From Rhodospirillaceae bacterium UBA6608 (GTDB taxonomy: Bacteria; Pseudomonadota; Alphaproteobacteria; Rhodospirillales_A; Casp-alpha2), in contig DJHY01000170.1 of the NCBI GenBank assembly GCA_002433335.1, forward strand, positions 1,533 to 35,412: DNA of 33,880 nucleotides, written 5' to 3'. The notes under the pieces are model-generated. The model was not told the DNA's origin and searched no databases. It was given only the letters and a program-made list of their open reading frames with translations. Every line of letters begins with the position of its first letter. The stretch's first letter is position 1. Shown piece after piece: positions 1 through 8,121 of this stretch. A program made the position numbers and the translations under genes.

Positions 1-7
1 CGCCGCG

Positions 8-751
8 TCAGCTGGCGCGGCGCATGTCCGTCGGATTAACGCCGAACTGGCGATGAAAGGCGCGGGCCAAGGCCTCGGAACTAGCGTAACCGTAGCGCCG
101 GGCCACGGTTTGAACCCGCGCCCCACGGTCCATGTCCTGGCGGGCCAAGGTCATGCGCCAACGCCGCAGATAGCCCTGCGGCGTCTCGCCCAGAACGGCG
201 CGAAAGGCATCGGCGAAGCGGGACAACGACATGCCTGCGGCAATGGCCAGATCGGCATTGGACCAGTTCCGGCCTGGATCTTCATGAATGGCGACGACGG
301 CACGAGACAACCGTGGGTCGGCCAAGCCGGCCAAAACGCCAGGCTCGGCGGCGCCGATTTCGATCTGTTGGCGCATCAGGCGGATGACCAGGATTTCGGC
401 CAGGCGTTCCAACACCTTGTCGGAACCGCAGCGCCGGGCCTCGGCTTCGACCAGGAACACGTCCAGCAACGCCCGCGTTTCGGCATTATGCACCGGCAGC
501 GAGACGACCGCCGGCAAAGCCGCCATCAGCGGATTGGCCCCGCCGCCCCAATCGATCGCGCAGGCGACAAGCGGTCTTTCGCCCGGCCCCGCCGTGGGAA
601 TGCCGCCCCGCATCCGCATTTCCACACGGATCGGCGCATTACTGTCGGCGCAGGCGAACACCGCCATATTGCCTTCACCTAAGGGAACGCGGACGACCCT
701 AAGGTCGAACCGGCTGATCAACGCGGATAAACGGTCGTAACGCTCTGCCAT
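8..751 (-). CDS. AraC-family transcriptional regulator
   Basis: A 247-residue regulator with a C-terminal AraC/XylS DNA-binding domain of two helix-turn-helix motifs at about residues 150-245. The first follows WSNADLAIAAGMSLSRFADAF. The second is VQTVARRYGYASSEALARAF, followed by the family-typical FGVNPTDMRR. The N-terminal 140 residues look like a shortened cupin-type effector domain of the kind found in cupin_6 AraC regulators, but the family is often near 300 residues, so the front of the cupin is reduced. The gene is divergent from a peroxiredoxin-like gene 115 bp away, so it probably controls that gene and itself. The inducer cannot be read from the sequence. The family call is firm; the target is inferred from position. 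Confidence 0.88.
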   Translation of the reverse strand: MAERYDRLSALISRFDLRVVRVPLGEGNMAVFACADSNAPIRVEMRMRGGIPTAGPGERPLVACAIDWGGGANPLMAALPAVVSLPVHNAETRALLDVFLVEAEARRCGSDKVLERLAEILVIRLMRQQIEIGAAEPGVLAGLADPRLSRAVVAIHEDPGRNWSNADLAIAAGMSLSRFADAFRAVLGETPQGYLRRWRMTLARQDMDRGARVQTVARRYGYASSEALARAFHRQFGVNPTDMRRAS

Positions 752-866
752 GGGATCACCGGGTGTTTTAATCTGATAATTTGGATTTTGGCGATTATAA
801 CTACTGTTACCGTGAAGGCCATCACCAATTTGAACCTCAGATCGTTTTCATCGGGAGTGACTTCAC

Positions 867-1403
867 ATGCTCATGCCACGCCAAAAAACGCCGGACCTCG
901 TGCTCGAGACCGCCGGCGGCCAAACCTTCGACCTGTCCGCCGAAACATCGGAACGCGGCACAGTCATCTGTTTCTATCGGGGTCTGCATTGCCCGATTTG
1001 CGCCAATTACCTGACTGAACTGGAAAAGCTGACGCCCGAGTTCGCCAAGCGCGGCGTCGGCACAATCGGTGTCTCGACCGATGACCAGGAACGGGGCAAA
1101 GGGATGGCGGAAAAGATCAACGCCAAGGAACTGCGCATCGGCTACGGCATGAGCCTGGCCAAAGCCAAGGAATGGGGATTGTTCATTTCGACCTCGCGGG
1201 GCAAGACCTCGATCGGGATCGAAGAACCGGCCCTGTTCGCCGAACCGGGCCTGTTCATGGTCACCCCGGAACAGACCCTGTACTACGGCTCGGTCCAGAC
1301 GATGCCGTTCGTCCGCCCGCATTTCTCGGAACTGGTCGCCGCCTTGGATTTCGCGATCGAGAAGAACTATCCGGCCCGGGGCGAATACACCGGTCCGATC
1401 TAA
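867..1403 (+). CDS. peroxiredoxin-like (AhpC/TSA fold) protein
   Basis: A 178-residue thioredoxin-fold protein of the peroxiredoxin-like AhpC/TSA group. The motif FYRGLHCPICANYLTEL at about residues 32-48 holds a C-P-I-C pair at the place of the peroxidatic cysteine. The preceding EL/KL strands and the later VSTDDQERG segment fit the fold. It probably reduces peroxides or acts as a thiol oxidoreductase in the cytoplasm, since there is no signal peptide. A GGGAGTGA ribosome-binding site lies just before the ATG; an in-frame ATG six bases later is an alternative start. The divergent AraC regulator is the likely controller. It ends six bases before the convergent TPR gene, with no clear terminator between them. 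Confidence 0.82.
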   Translation: MLMPRQKTPDLVLETAGGQTFDLSAETSERGTVICFYRGLHCPICANYLTELEKLTPEFAKRGVGTIGVSTDDQERGKGMAEKINAKELRIGYGMSLAKAKEWGLFISTSRGKTSIGIEEPALFAEPGLFMVTPEQTLYYGSVQTMPFVRPHFSELVAALDFAIEKNYPARGEYTGPI

Positions 1404-1409
1404 AAGAGC

Positions 1410-4400
1410 TTAATTGATCGCACTCAGCGGGTTTTTCTCCAACCGCTCGCGATAGGCGGTCAGGAAGCTTTTGAAGTTCTGCGCCACGGCGACCCGGGCA
1501 TCGACGCTTTCGGGCGAAATCAACCCGGCCGCCGGGCGCGCCGCGATCAAATCGAACGCCTTCGCGAATTCGGTCTGGTCCATGGCGGCGCCGAAGTTTG
1601 CCCGAACGCGGGCAAGGCCCCGTTCGTTGCCGCTGAGCGTCATGGCGGTCGCCAGATTGAGCATATAGCGCGCCTGTTTCGGATCCAGCGACTGCCCCCG
1701 TTGGATGCCGCTGTCCACGACCAAACGCTGCAACGCCTGCGCGGCTTCGTTCCAATCGCCCATCGTCCAATAGACTTCCGAGCGCAGCAACTCACCATCC
1801 AGGCTTTCGTCTTTCTCAATCACGGCCAAGGCGTCGGCGTAGCGCTGCTGATTCATCAAAGCCTGCACCAGCAGGTGATTTCGCTGCTGCGTCAGCTCCG
1901 GCGACAGTCCCGGCCCCGCCGTCGTGCGGATCGCCTGTTCGGCGTCCTTGTACTTCTGCTCCAACAGGTGAATCAGGGCCAGCCGCGCACCGACCCGCGC
2001 CTTCTCCGACCCTTGTAGGCGATATTTGATCTGTCCGTCGAGCAACGCCGCGGCCTGGTCCAACAGGTCCACCCCAACCAAGCGATCGGCCAAATTCTGG
2101 ATCATCTTGTCGCCAAGTGCCCCAGCCGGGGTCAGTTCCTTGAACTCTTCATAGATTGCAATCGCCATCACCGGCGGCAAAACGTCTGCCTTGTTGTTCA
2201 GATACAGGTCGTTGAACGTATCCGACATCAACTTGGTGACCGCCTTGGCATCCGGATGATCGCGGAAATGCGTCGCCGCCTGACGCAGGGTCTGAAGCGC
2301 TTCGCGATACTTGTCCTGCTCCAGATACAAAGCACCGAGCCGCCGCAGCAAATCGAATTCGCGATTGTCGCCGCGCCAGGCAAAACGCTGGCGTTCCAGG
2401 TCCTCGGTCGCCTCCCGTTTGGTGATCCGATCCAAGCGCAGCAGTAATTCGGCCCGCGTGCGCGCCGCCCGGAACCGGGCCAGCCGATCGGGGCTGTCCA
2501 TGACGTCTTCCCATAGGGTGATGGCCCCGTCGAAATCACCTTCCAACTCGGCCAAACGGCCCTGAACGAATTTGACCTGCGCTTCCTGCGCGGCATCCAA
2601 GTTGTCCGCCAATAGGGTCGAGATCATCGTCTCCGCCGTCCGCACGTCTCCGATTTCGACCACCGCCTCGGCGACAACGGTCAGCAGTTTGAACCGCAAG
2701 GCGCGCGGGTACGGCCGGGCAATCGGCCCGGAGCGGCGCAATTCAATGGAGGCGCCGTTCAAATCGCCATTGCCCGCCTGAACGATGGCGCGCCAGAATT
2801 CGCCTTCGTCGCTGCCGTTCAGGACCGGCTGATAAAGATCCTTGTCCGCAAGCTTCATCCGTCCCATCAGGTATTCGGCCCCACCGTGAAGCAGCAGCCA
2901 TTCCCGATCCTGCGCCATGGCCGGATCGACGGCGACGACCCGGGCCAAAACCCCAAGCGCCTCGGCCGCGAAGGCATTCGCGAAATAGAACCGGGCCAGG
3001 TTCATGCGGGCTTCCTGCTGGCCGTTCTTAGGCGCGACGGCAATTGCCTGTTCCAACAGGGCACGGGTATGCAGGATCGCCGCCTCGTTCGGCGTGTCCC
3101 ATTTCTCCAGGTCCAGAATACGCGCCAGCGGCCGCATCGCCGCCATTCGGGCACTTGCCGCCATTTCCTTGGATACCGGCGAAAACCGCAGCGGCGACGT
3201 CGGCGCGGCACTCGCGATTTCCACACCCTGGCGGAGTGCGCGAACCCGCACATCATCGATGCGCGGCGAAACGACGACGCCCTGGATCGAAGGAAGAACT
3301 TCGACCTGGGGATAGGCATAGGTCCCGGCCACGCCATGGCCCAGGGGGATACCCGGCACGATGATCAAGTTGTCGCCGACGATCGGGTCGGTCAGCGGAA
3401 TGACCTTTCCAGGCTCGGGCAACGGCAGGAAGATGCGCGCGCCGATCGGCGAGTCCGGCTGGGCCTGGACCTCCAACGGGATTTTCGGCGTTCCTTCCTG
3501 GGCCCGGAAATCGACCAACCAAGCCAGGCCATCCCGCCGCATCGACGGATTGATATCCTTCGGCGTGGTCATCCGAAGCACGGTGGCCTGGGGGATATAG
3601 ACCTGCTGTAGACTGGAAATCACCTCACCGCCCGCTTCCTGCAGCGCCGGGATATTGACGTTGGTCCGTTTGTCGAAAATCAGCCACAGAAAACCGTTGC
3701 GCCGGAAAGCCGCGGCGGCAACCGGCTCGCTCCAATCGAACCGCAGGCTGACCGTGCCGCCATCGCTTTTGGCGACGGACAGTTGCGCGTTCGGGGCCGG
3801 TCCGGCCGGGGCTTGTTGCGCGGCGGCAGCGGTGGGCGCCTGTCCCGACGCCTGGGCCGTCGCCGTCTGTTGGCCAGCAGGCTGACGCGACGCCGGAGCC
3901 TGTTGCTGCGTCGTATCGGTCTTGGCCGGCGGCGTCAGGCTGACCGGCCGATTGGGTGTGGCCTGCCCTTGCGGCAATTGACGCGCGGCGCGGGTGGCGC
4001 CCTCGGCGCCGCTGGCGGGTTGCGTCGGCTTGGCCGGGGCCGCAAGCGGGGCCGAAGCAACGGCGGGTTTTGCCGGGGCGGTGGCGACCGGCGGAACATC
4101 GCCGGCAGCCTTGGCCGCCGGGGCCGGCTTCTCGGCCTGAACCGGTTGAGATGCCCCCGGGACGGTGACCGTGGCCGGAACCTTGACCGGCTCCTGCCAA
4201 GGTGACGGCTCGCTCACGTCGATGGCGATTTTCGTCCCGGCATAGAAGTCACGCACGGTGGACCGCGGCGGCACCGAGATCACCGCGACCGTACGGCCAC
4301 CCGCAGACGCGGACCGCAATCCGCCGACGAACAACGGCGGACGGCTATTGATATCGGCGTCGTCGATTTTGGCCGGGGCTTCGAATGTGATCGTCACCAA

Positions 4401-4592
4401 GCCGCCATCCTTGGCGATCTTGTACGGCACGCGCCGAGGCCAATCGAATACGACGCGGGTAAAGGTCGCATGCGCACCGGCACGCACGTTGATCGAGGGC
4501 GCGTCCTGGGCCTGGACGGCAACAGCACCGGCGACGCCCAACAGGGCGACCAGGGAAAGGGCGATGGTGAGGCGGCGGATAAAGCGGATCAT
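1410..4592 (-). CDS. exported AMIN-like / tetratricopeptide-repeat protein of the flagellar locus
   Basis: A 1060-residue exported protein. Residues 1-28 form a signal peptide (hydrophobic IALSLVALLGVAGAVAV, then QAQ). Residues about 30-130 and 270-365 look like two AMIN-type beta domains; both contain an RxxFDW-like strand (TRVVFDWPRRVPYKI and SLRFDWSEPV). A Pro/Ala/Gln-rich linker of about 140 residues separates them. From about residue 490 to 1040 the protein is helical with degenerate TPR-like units (for example FYFANAFAAEALGVLARVVAVDP and YREALQTLRQAATHF). Its ATG overlaps the stop of the MotB-like gene (ATGA), so the two are translationally coupled and probably act together in the periplasm. 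AMIN domains elsewhere bind peptidoglycan or target envelope machines. A scaffold for the stator or basal body is my inference. Confidence 0.8.
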   Translation of the reverse strand: MIRFIRRLTIALSLVALLGVAGAVAVQAQDAPSINVRAGAHATFTRVVFDWPRRVPYKIAKDGGLVTITFEAPAKIDDADINSRPPLFVGGLRSASAGGRTVAVISVPPRSTVRDFYAGTKIAIDVSEPSPWQEPVKVPATVTVPGASQPVQAEKPAPAAKAAGDVPPVATAPAKPAVASAPLAAPAKPTQPASGAEGATRAARQLPQGQATPNRPVSLTPPAKTDTTQQQAPASRQPAGQQTATAQASGQAPTAAAAQQAPAGPAPNAQLSVAKSDGGTVSLRFDWSEPVAAAAFRRNGFLWLIFDKRTNVNIPALQEAGGEVISSLQQVYIPQATVLRMTTPKDINPSMRRDGLAWLVDFRAQEGTPKIPLEVQAQPDSPIGARIFLPLPEPGKVIPLTDPIVGDNLIIVPGIPLGHGVAGTYAYPQVEVLPSIQGVVVSPRIDDVRVRALRQGVEIASAAPTSPLRFSPVSKEMAASARMAAMRPLARILDLEKWDTPNEAAILHTRALLEQAIAVAPKNGQQEARMNLARFYFANAFAAEALGVLARVVAVDPAMAQDREWLLLHGGAEYLMGRMKLADKDLYQPVLNGSDEGEFWRAIVQAGNGDLNGASIELRRSGPIARPYPRALRFKLLTVVAEAVVEIGDVRTAETMISTLLADNLDAAQEAQVKFVQGRLAELEGDFDGAITLWEDVMDSPDRLARFRAARTRAELLLRLDRITKREATEDLERQRFAWRGDNREFDLLRRLGALYLEQDKYREALQTLRQAATHFRDHPDAKAVTKLMSDTFNDLYLNNKADVLPPVMAIAIYEEFKELTPAGALGDKMIQNLADRLVGVDLLDQAAALLDGQIKYRLQGSEKARVGARLALIHLLEQKYKDAEQAIRTTAGPGLSPELTQQRNHLLVQALMNQQRYADALAVIEKDESLDGELLRSEVYWTMGDWNEAAQALQRLVVDSGIQRGQSLDPKQARYMLNLATAMTLSGNERGLARVRANFGAAMDQTEFAKAFDLIAARPAAGLISPESVDARVAVAQNFKSFLTAYRERLEKNPLSAIN

Positions 4593-5311
4593 TGCAGCCC
4601 CCCGGAGGTCGGGAAGACCACGATATCGACACGTCGCCCCATCAGGCGGCGTTTATCGTCGGGCATCGGCGGCAGCTGGGCATATCGGCTATCGGAATAC
4701 CCGAAAGCGACGATCGGTTCCTGATACCCCGCAGCCCGCAGCTGGTTGGCCACGGCGGCGGCGCGGGCGGTCGACAATTCCCAATTCGATGCATAGTCGC
4801 CGCCGGATACGGGCGACGGATCCGAATGGCCGTTCACACCCAATTGGTTGGCGATGGTGCTGAGGATCCCGCCCAATCGGAACAAGGCATCGCGCGCGCG
4901 ATCCGTCATGACCGCGCGTCCCGCTTCGAACAACAAATCCCCAGGCAGTGCCAGGACCAATCTGTCCTCCAACCGCATGAATTGCGTTTGCTTAAGCAAT
5001 TCATCGTTATCCATCTTTTCCCGCAGCACGGAAGATAGATAATCCAGGTTAATGGCGCGTTTACGGAACACCGTCGCGATGTTGTGCGTCGCGGTCGAGG
5101 AAATGGGCGTTTTCACCTGTTCCGGGGCCAAACTTTGCGACAGGGAATCGATCACGTTTTCCCACCGGTCGAGCTTGACGTTCGACATGGAAAACAACAT
5201 CACGAAAAACGTCAGCATCAGCGAAACCAGATCGGTAAAGGTCATCAGCCACATCTGCGACGCCTTGTGATCGCGTTCCATCTCGCTTTCCGAGCGGCGG
5301 GGCATCAGCAT
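4589..5311 (-). CDS. MotB/OmpA-like stator protein with intact ion-binding Asp
   Basis: A 240-residue MotB-type protein. The single membrane helix MWLMTFTDLVSLMLTFFVML (residues about 20-39) carries the acidic residue Asp27 at the position of the proton-binding Asp of MotB. The C-terminal OmpA domain shows the peptidoglycan-binding signature: GHSDPSP, NWELSTARA and GRRVDIVV. It is shorter than E. coli MotB (about 308 residues). It starts 14 bp after the stop of a second MotB-like gene and its stop overlaps the start of the TPR protein. No MotA is encoded in the window, so its partner must lie elsewhere. It may be the true stator B subunit or an accessory MotB paralogue. Confidence 0.87.
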   Translation of the reverse strand: MLMPRRSESEMERDHKASQMWLMTFTDLVSLMLTFFVMLFSMSNVKLDRWENVIDSLSQSLAPEQVKTPISSTATHNIATVFRKRAINLDYLSSVLREKMDNDELLKQTQFMRLEDRLVLALPGDLLFEAGRAVMTDRARDALFRLGGILSTIANQLGVNGHSDPSPVSGGDYASNWELSTARAAAVANQLRAAGYQEPIVAFGYSDSRYAQLPPMPDDKRRLMGRRVDIVVFPTSGGLQ

Positions 5312-5325
5312 CTCAACCGCCCCCC

Positions 5326-6030
5326 CTATTCCTGACCGCTGCGGTCTTCATCCGCCTGGAAACGCAGGCGGGTTTCGGATTCACGGCGGATATGGAACCA
5401 CATCGTCACGTCGTTGGGGTCACCCGGCTCGATGCCGATGGCGATGCTGTCAGGCGGCAGGCCGCGCTGCGACATTTCACGGGCAAACGCCCCGGCGCGG
5501 GCCAATTCCAGGGTTTGCGACTGTGGCAGGCCGCCGTCGTCGCGCACCCGCGTCCCGATCACGAATTCCAGATCGAACCGCAATCCGGGCGGGCGTCCGC
5601 TGGCGGCGGCGACGATCCTGTCCAGCAATTCGAACTGATTGGCCTGAATCCGCGCCTCGCCCTCGACAAACAAGGTATTCGCCGGAATTTGCACCTGCAT
5701 CAGGCGTCCCGGATGCACGACCTTGACCTTGGCGACCTGCAAAGCGGCCGCGAAAATGTCAGTGACCGTTTCCTGGTACTGCTGACCGGCGACAAGATCG
5801 CCTTCCTTGGATTTGAAGCGGGTCGGGTCGGTCGACGGCGGAACGATCGACGTGAAGGTCGACGTCAGGCTGTCCATCACCGACTTGGTCTTGACCTCTT
5901 CCAACGTGGAAATGGTGACCAACAGGATGAAAAACGCCAAGACAAGCAGGAACAGCGACAGGAACAACGCGGGCGTGTTGGGTCCGCGTGCGCTATCCGA
6001 TATGGGCGTTAGGAATGTGCGTTCAGCCAT
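5326..6030 (-). CDS. MotB/OmpA-like protein lacking the membrane acidic residue
   Basis: A 234-residue protein with an N-in single membrane helix ALFLSLFLLVLAFFILLVTI (about residues 21-40) and a periplasmic OmpA-like region (LMQVQIPANTLFVEGEARI onward). The helix contains no Asp or Glu, unlike MotB, PomB, TolR and ExbD. The OmpA region is degenerate: the GH[TS]D motif is replaced by FVIGTR, though QTLELARAGAFA resembles the helix after NWELS. It lies directly upstream of the Asp-bearing MotB-like gene, so the two may pair. Ion conduction by this subunit alone is unlikely; a structural or regulatory role in the motor is inferred. Confidence 0.78.
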   Translation of the reverse strand: MAERTFLTPISDSARGPNTPALFLSLFLLVLAFFILLVTISTLEEVKTKSVMDSLTSTFTSIVPPSTDPTRFKSKEGDLVAGQQYQETVTDIFAAALQVAKVKVVHPGRLMQVQIPANTLFVEGEARIQANQFELLDRIVAAASGRPPGLRFDLEFVIGTRVRDDGGLPQSQTLELARAGAFAREMSQRGLPPDSIAIGIEPGDPNDVTMWFHIRRESETRLRFQADEDRSGQE

Positions 6031-6052
6031 GACCGGGAGTCTAACAGAATCC

Positions 6053-6072
6053 TGGTAAACGGGGCCTTACCA
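6053..6072. repeat. inverted repeat between cheZ and the MotB-like operon
   Basis: The arms TGGTAA and TTACCA are perfect, separated by eight bases, in the short gap between the cheZ stop and the MotB-like start. No T-run follows on the minus strand, so it is not a typical terminator. It could be an operator or a weak RNA hairpin. Confidence 0.4.
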
Positions 6073-6097
6073 AAACAGGGGAAATTAAGGCGCCGGT

Positions 6098-6760
6098 TCA
6101 GTCGAAACTGTTCAACAAAGCGTCGATATCGTCCTGCGACATGGCCTGCTCTTTCATCTGCGGGCCATGCAGAAGGTCTTCGTCCGACGGCTTTTGCTCT
6201 TCCGGCTCGGGCTCGGCTTTCGGGTTTGCCGCCTTGTACTTGGCGATTTCATCGCCGAACGCGGTCAACAGGGCGTCGACCTTTTCCTCGATATGGTGCA
6301 AGGCACCGACTACCTTGGTAATGCGCTGGCCCGTGATGTCCTGAAAGCCGCAGGCTTCATAGATTTTGGTCGTGGCATCCATCAGCTGATCGGCGTTTTT
6401 GCCTTTCAGCTTCGACATCACGTCCTCGATCTCACTGACGGCGTCCATGATCGAATTGGTGGCGTCGGCGGTGGCCTCGACGATGGCGTCCAACTCGTCC
6501 GCCGCCTTGGGCAGGAACTCGTCTTTCACTTCGTCGGGGCGCAGGGCCGCAATGTCCGATTTAGCTTCGGAAATAAAGCGGGACAGGCTTTCAAGCTCTT
6601 CATAGAGCCGGACGTCCACAGCCGACAGATCGCCCTGCATGGTGGAAAGGATCGCTTCCACCACGTCGGCGATTTCCGTCACATTGACCGTGTCGCCAGG
6701 GGCCCGCCCCAGCTCCTGGAGACGAGCGGCCAACTCGGGATCGACCGAGTCTTGCGCCAT
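6098..6760 (-). CDS. cheZ: protein phosphatase CheZ
   Basis: A 220-residue helical protein that dephosphorylates CheY-P. The hallmark CGFQDITGQRI (residues 137-147) includes the family's active-site Asp and Gln, here Asp141 and Gln145 (Asp143 and Gln147 in E. coli). A long four-helix-bundle region precedes it. The acidic tail ends MSQDDIDALLNSFD, the CheY-docking helix, after a Pro/Glu-rich linker at about 178-200. The gene lies 10 bp downstream of cheY in the same direction, so enzyme and substrate are co-expressed. Confidence 0.93.
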   Translation of the reverse strand: MAQDSVDPELAARLQELGRAPGDTVNVTEIADVVEAILSTMQGDLSAVDVRLYEELESLSRFISEAKSDIAALRPDEVKDEFLPKAADELDAIVEATADATNSIMDAVSEIEDVMSKLKGKNADQLMDATTKIYEACGFQDITGQRITKVVGALHHIEEKVDALLTAFGDEIAKYKAANPKAEPEPEEQKPSDEDLLHGPQMKEQAMSQDDIDALLNSFD

Positions 6761-6770
6761 AACAGTCTCC

Positions 6771-7157
6771 TCAGAACTCGCCGAGGACGCTGACCAGCTT
6801 GCCCTTGAGCGTTTCGGCGTTAAACGGCTTCACGATATAGTTCGAAACGCCCGCCTCTTTGGCCGCGATCACGTTCTCGGACTTACTTTCCGCGGTGATC
6901 ATGATGAACGGGATGTGCTTCAGCTTTTCGTCGGCGCGGACTTCGCGCAGCAACTGAATGCCCGTCATCGGCTCCATGTTCCAGTCGGAGATGACCAGGC
7001 CGAAAGACTTCGACCGCAGCTTTTTCAGCGCTTCCGAGCCGTCAGAAGCTTCATCAATGTTCTTGAAATTCAACTGACGCAAAAGGTTGCGCAGAATCCT
7101 GAGCATGGTTTGGTAGTCATCCACGATCAGGACGTTCATATTCAGGTCGACAGCCAT
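6771..7157 (-). CDS. cheY: single-domain chemotaxis response regulator CheY
   Basis: A 128-residue stand-alone receiver domain. All key residues are present: the acid pair Asp13-Asp14 (LIVDDYQTM), the phospho-acceptor Asp58 (VISDWNMEPMTG), Thr88 (IMITAES) and Lys110 (YIVKPFNAETL). The DWNMEPMTG segment is the classic flagellar CheY form, so phosphorylated protein should bind the FliM N-terminus encoded 2.8 kb upstream in the same direction. It is followed at once by cheZ. A 126-bp gap separates it from the MotE-like gene and may hold its own promoter. Confidence 0.95.
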   Translation of the reverse strand: MAVDLNMNVLIVDDYQTMLRILRNLLRQLNFKNIDEASDGSEALKKLRSKSFGLVISDWNMEPMTGIQLLREVRADEKLKHIPFIMITAESKSENVIAAKEAGVSNYIVKPFNAETLKGKLVSVLGEF

Positions 7158-7258
7158 CGTTTACTCCGTGCTTTGCGCAGGGGATTATGATTATAACCTC
7201 AGCAAAATGCAGTTTATTCAAGGCATTCCGCAGGGCAAGCGTTTTTAGCCCTACTAGG

Positions 7259-7274
7259 CCCAAGGTCATAGCCA
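7259..7274 (-). promoter_or_regulatory. weak sigma-54-like element upstream of cheY
   Basis: Read on the minus strand it is TGGCTATGACCTTGGG, with the -24 GG and -12 region correctly spaced but GG instead of GC at -12. It sits about 100 bp upstream of the cheY start. The imperfect -12 makes this a weak candidate. Confidence 0.25.
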
Positions 7275-7283
7275 AAAATTGGA

Positions 7284-8036
7284 CTAATTACCTTTATCCA
7301 GGCCATCACGCGGCAAGGAACGCAGATCGCGCAACTGCACCGTGACTTCGCGGGCCTTTTCCGGGTTCATCTTGGCCATGACAGGAGCCAGTTTGCGTTC
7401 TTTCATGCGCTGGGCCACTTCCAGCAGGGTATCCATCTCGAGATCTTCGAAAATCCGGGCCGCATCCTTCGGCTTCATGTTTTCATAGATCTTGACCAAG
7501 CTTTCCATCTTGGTTTCCTGCTGCTTGTCGAACACCTTGATTCGGCTATCGATTTCGCCTTGCAGGTCCTTCAATTCGGCAATCTTGCGATCGATCCGGG
7601 CCTCGGCGGCGGCCAGCATTCCCTGACGAACCCGCATTTCCTGTTCCCGCGCGTCGATCTCGCGGCGGCGGTCGGCCAAGCGCTGCAACAGGTCGATTTC
7701 CTGAGGCGTCAGCAAGGTCGGGTCTTCGGTCAGCAACTTGGATTGGGCCGGGTCGCCAACGGGGGCGGCAGCGCCAGCCGCCGCACCGGCGGGCGCAGAG
7801 GCCTGTTCCCCAGCCGGGGGCAATGCCGCAGCAGGCGCCGCACCGGGGGCAGCTCCACCGGCGGCCTGCGGCGTGGTCGGGGGCGTTTCGGTCTGCGCCT
7901 CGGCGCCAGCAACCTGAATGGCGTTATTGGTCAGGCCGTCCACGCTGGTCCAGATGTCGCCGATTTTGACGGTCAGCAACATCGACGCCACGAAGATCGT
8001 CACCGGCAGAAAGCGGAATTTGCTAAAGGGGTTCAT
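7284..8036 (-). CDS. MotE-family protein (membrane anchor, coiled coil, MgtE_N-like tail)
   Basis: A 250-residue protein. A membrane or signal-anchor helix lies at about residues 9-26 (FLPVTIFVASMLLTVKIG). It is followed by a Pro/Ala/Gly-rich periplasmic linker (about 45-95) and a coiled coil (DRRREIDAREQEMRVRQGML onward). The C-terminal segment LVKIYENMKPKDAARIFEDL resembles the MgtE N-terminal helical domain. This layout is the MotE family; in Sinorhizobium MotE is a periplasmic chaperone for the motor protein MotC. Its place downstream of fliL, fliM and the DUF6468 gene supports a motor role. Its exact client here is unknown. Confidence 0.8.
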   Translation of the reverse strand: MNPFSKFRFLPVTIFVASMLLTVKIGDIWTSVDGLTNNAIQVAGAEAQTETPPTTPQAAGGAAPGAAPAAALPPAGEQASAPAGAAAGAAAPVGDPAQSKLLTEDPTLLTPQEIDLLQRLADRRREIDAREQEMRVRQGMLAAAEARIDRKIAELKDLQGEIDSRIKVFDKQQETKMESLVKIYENMKPKDAARIFEDLEMDTLLEVAQRMKERKLAPVMAKMNPEKAREVTVQLRDLRSLPRDGLDKGN

Positions 8037-8061
8037 TCAAGCGTCCGTCGGTTCCATGTCC

Positions 8062-8079
8062 GCCCCGCTCATCCGGGGC
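8062..8079. repeat. GC-rich inverted repeat upstream of the MotE-like gene
   Basis: The arms GCCCCG and CGGGGC are perfect with a six-base loop, in the 85-bp gap between the DUF6468 gene and the MotE-like gene. There is no T-run, so it is more likely an mRNA hairpin or processing site than a terminator. Confidence 0.35.
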
Positions 8080-8121
8080 CCAATGCCATCCCAAGGGCCA
8101 TTCCAGGGTGATGCCCAGGCC

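Noticed and set aside
53..682. Plus-strand open frames opposite the AraC-type regulator
   Set aside because: They are shadows of the minus-strand gene, which has clear AraC helix-turn-helix motifs; no family likeness on the plus strand.
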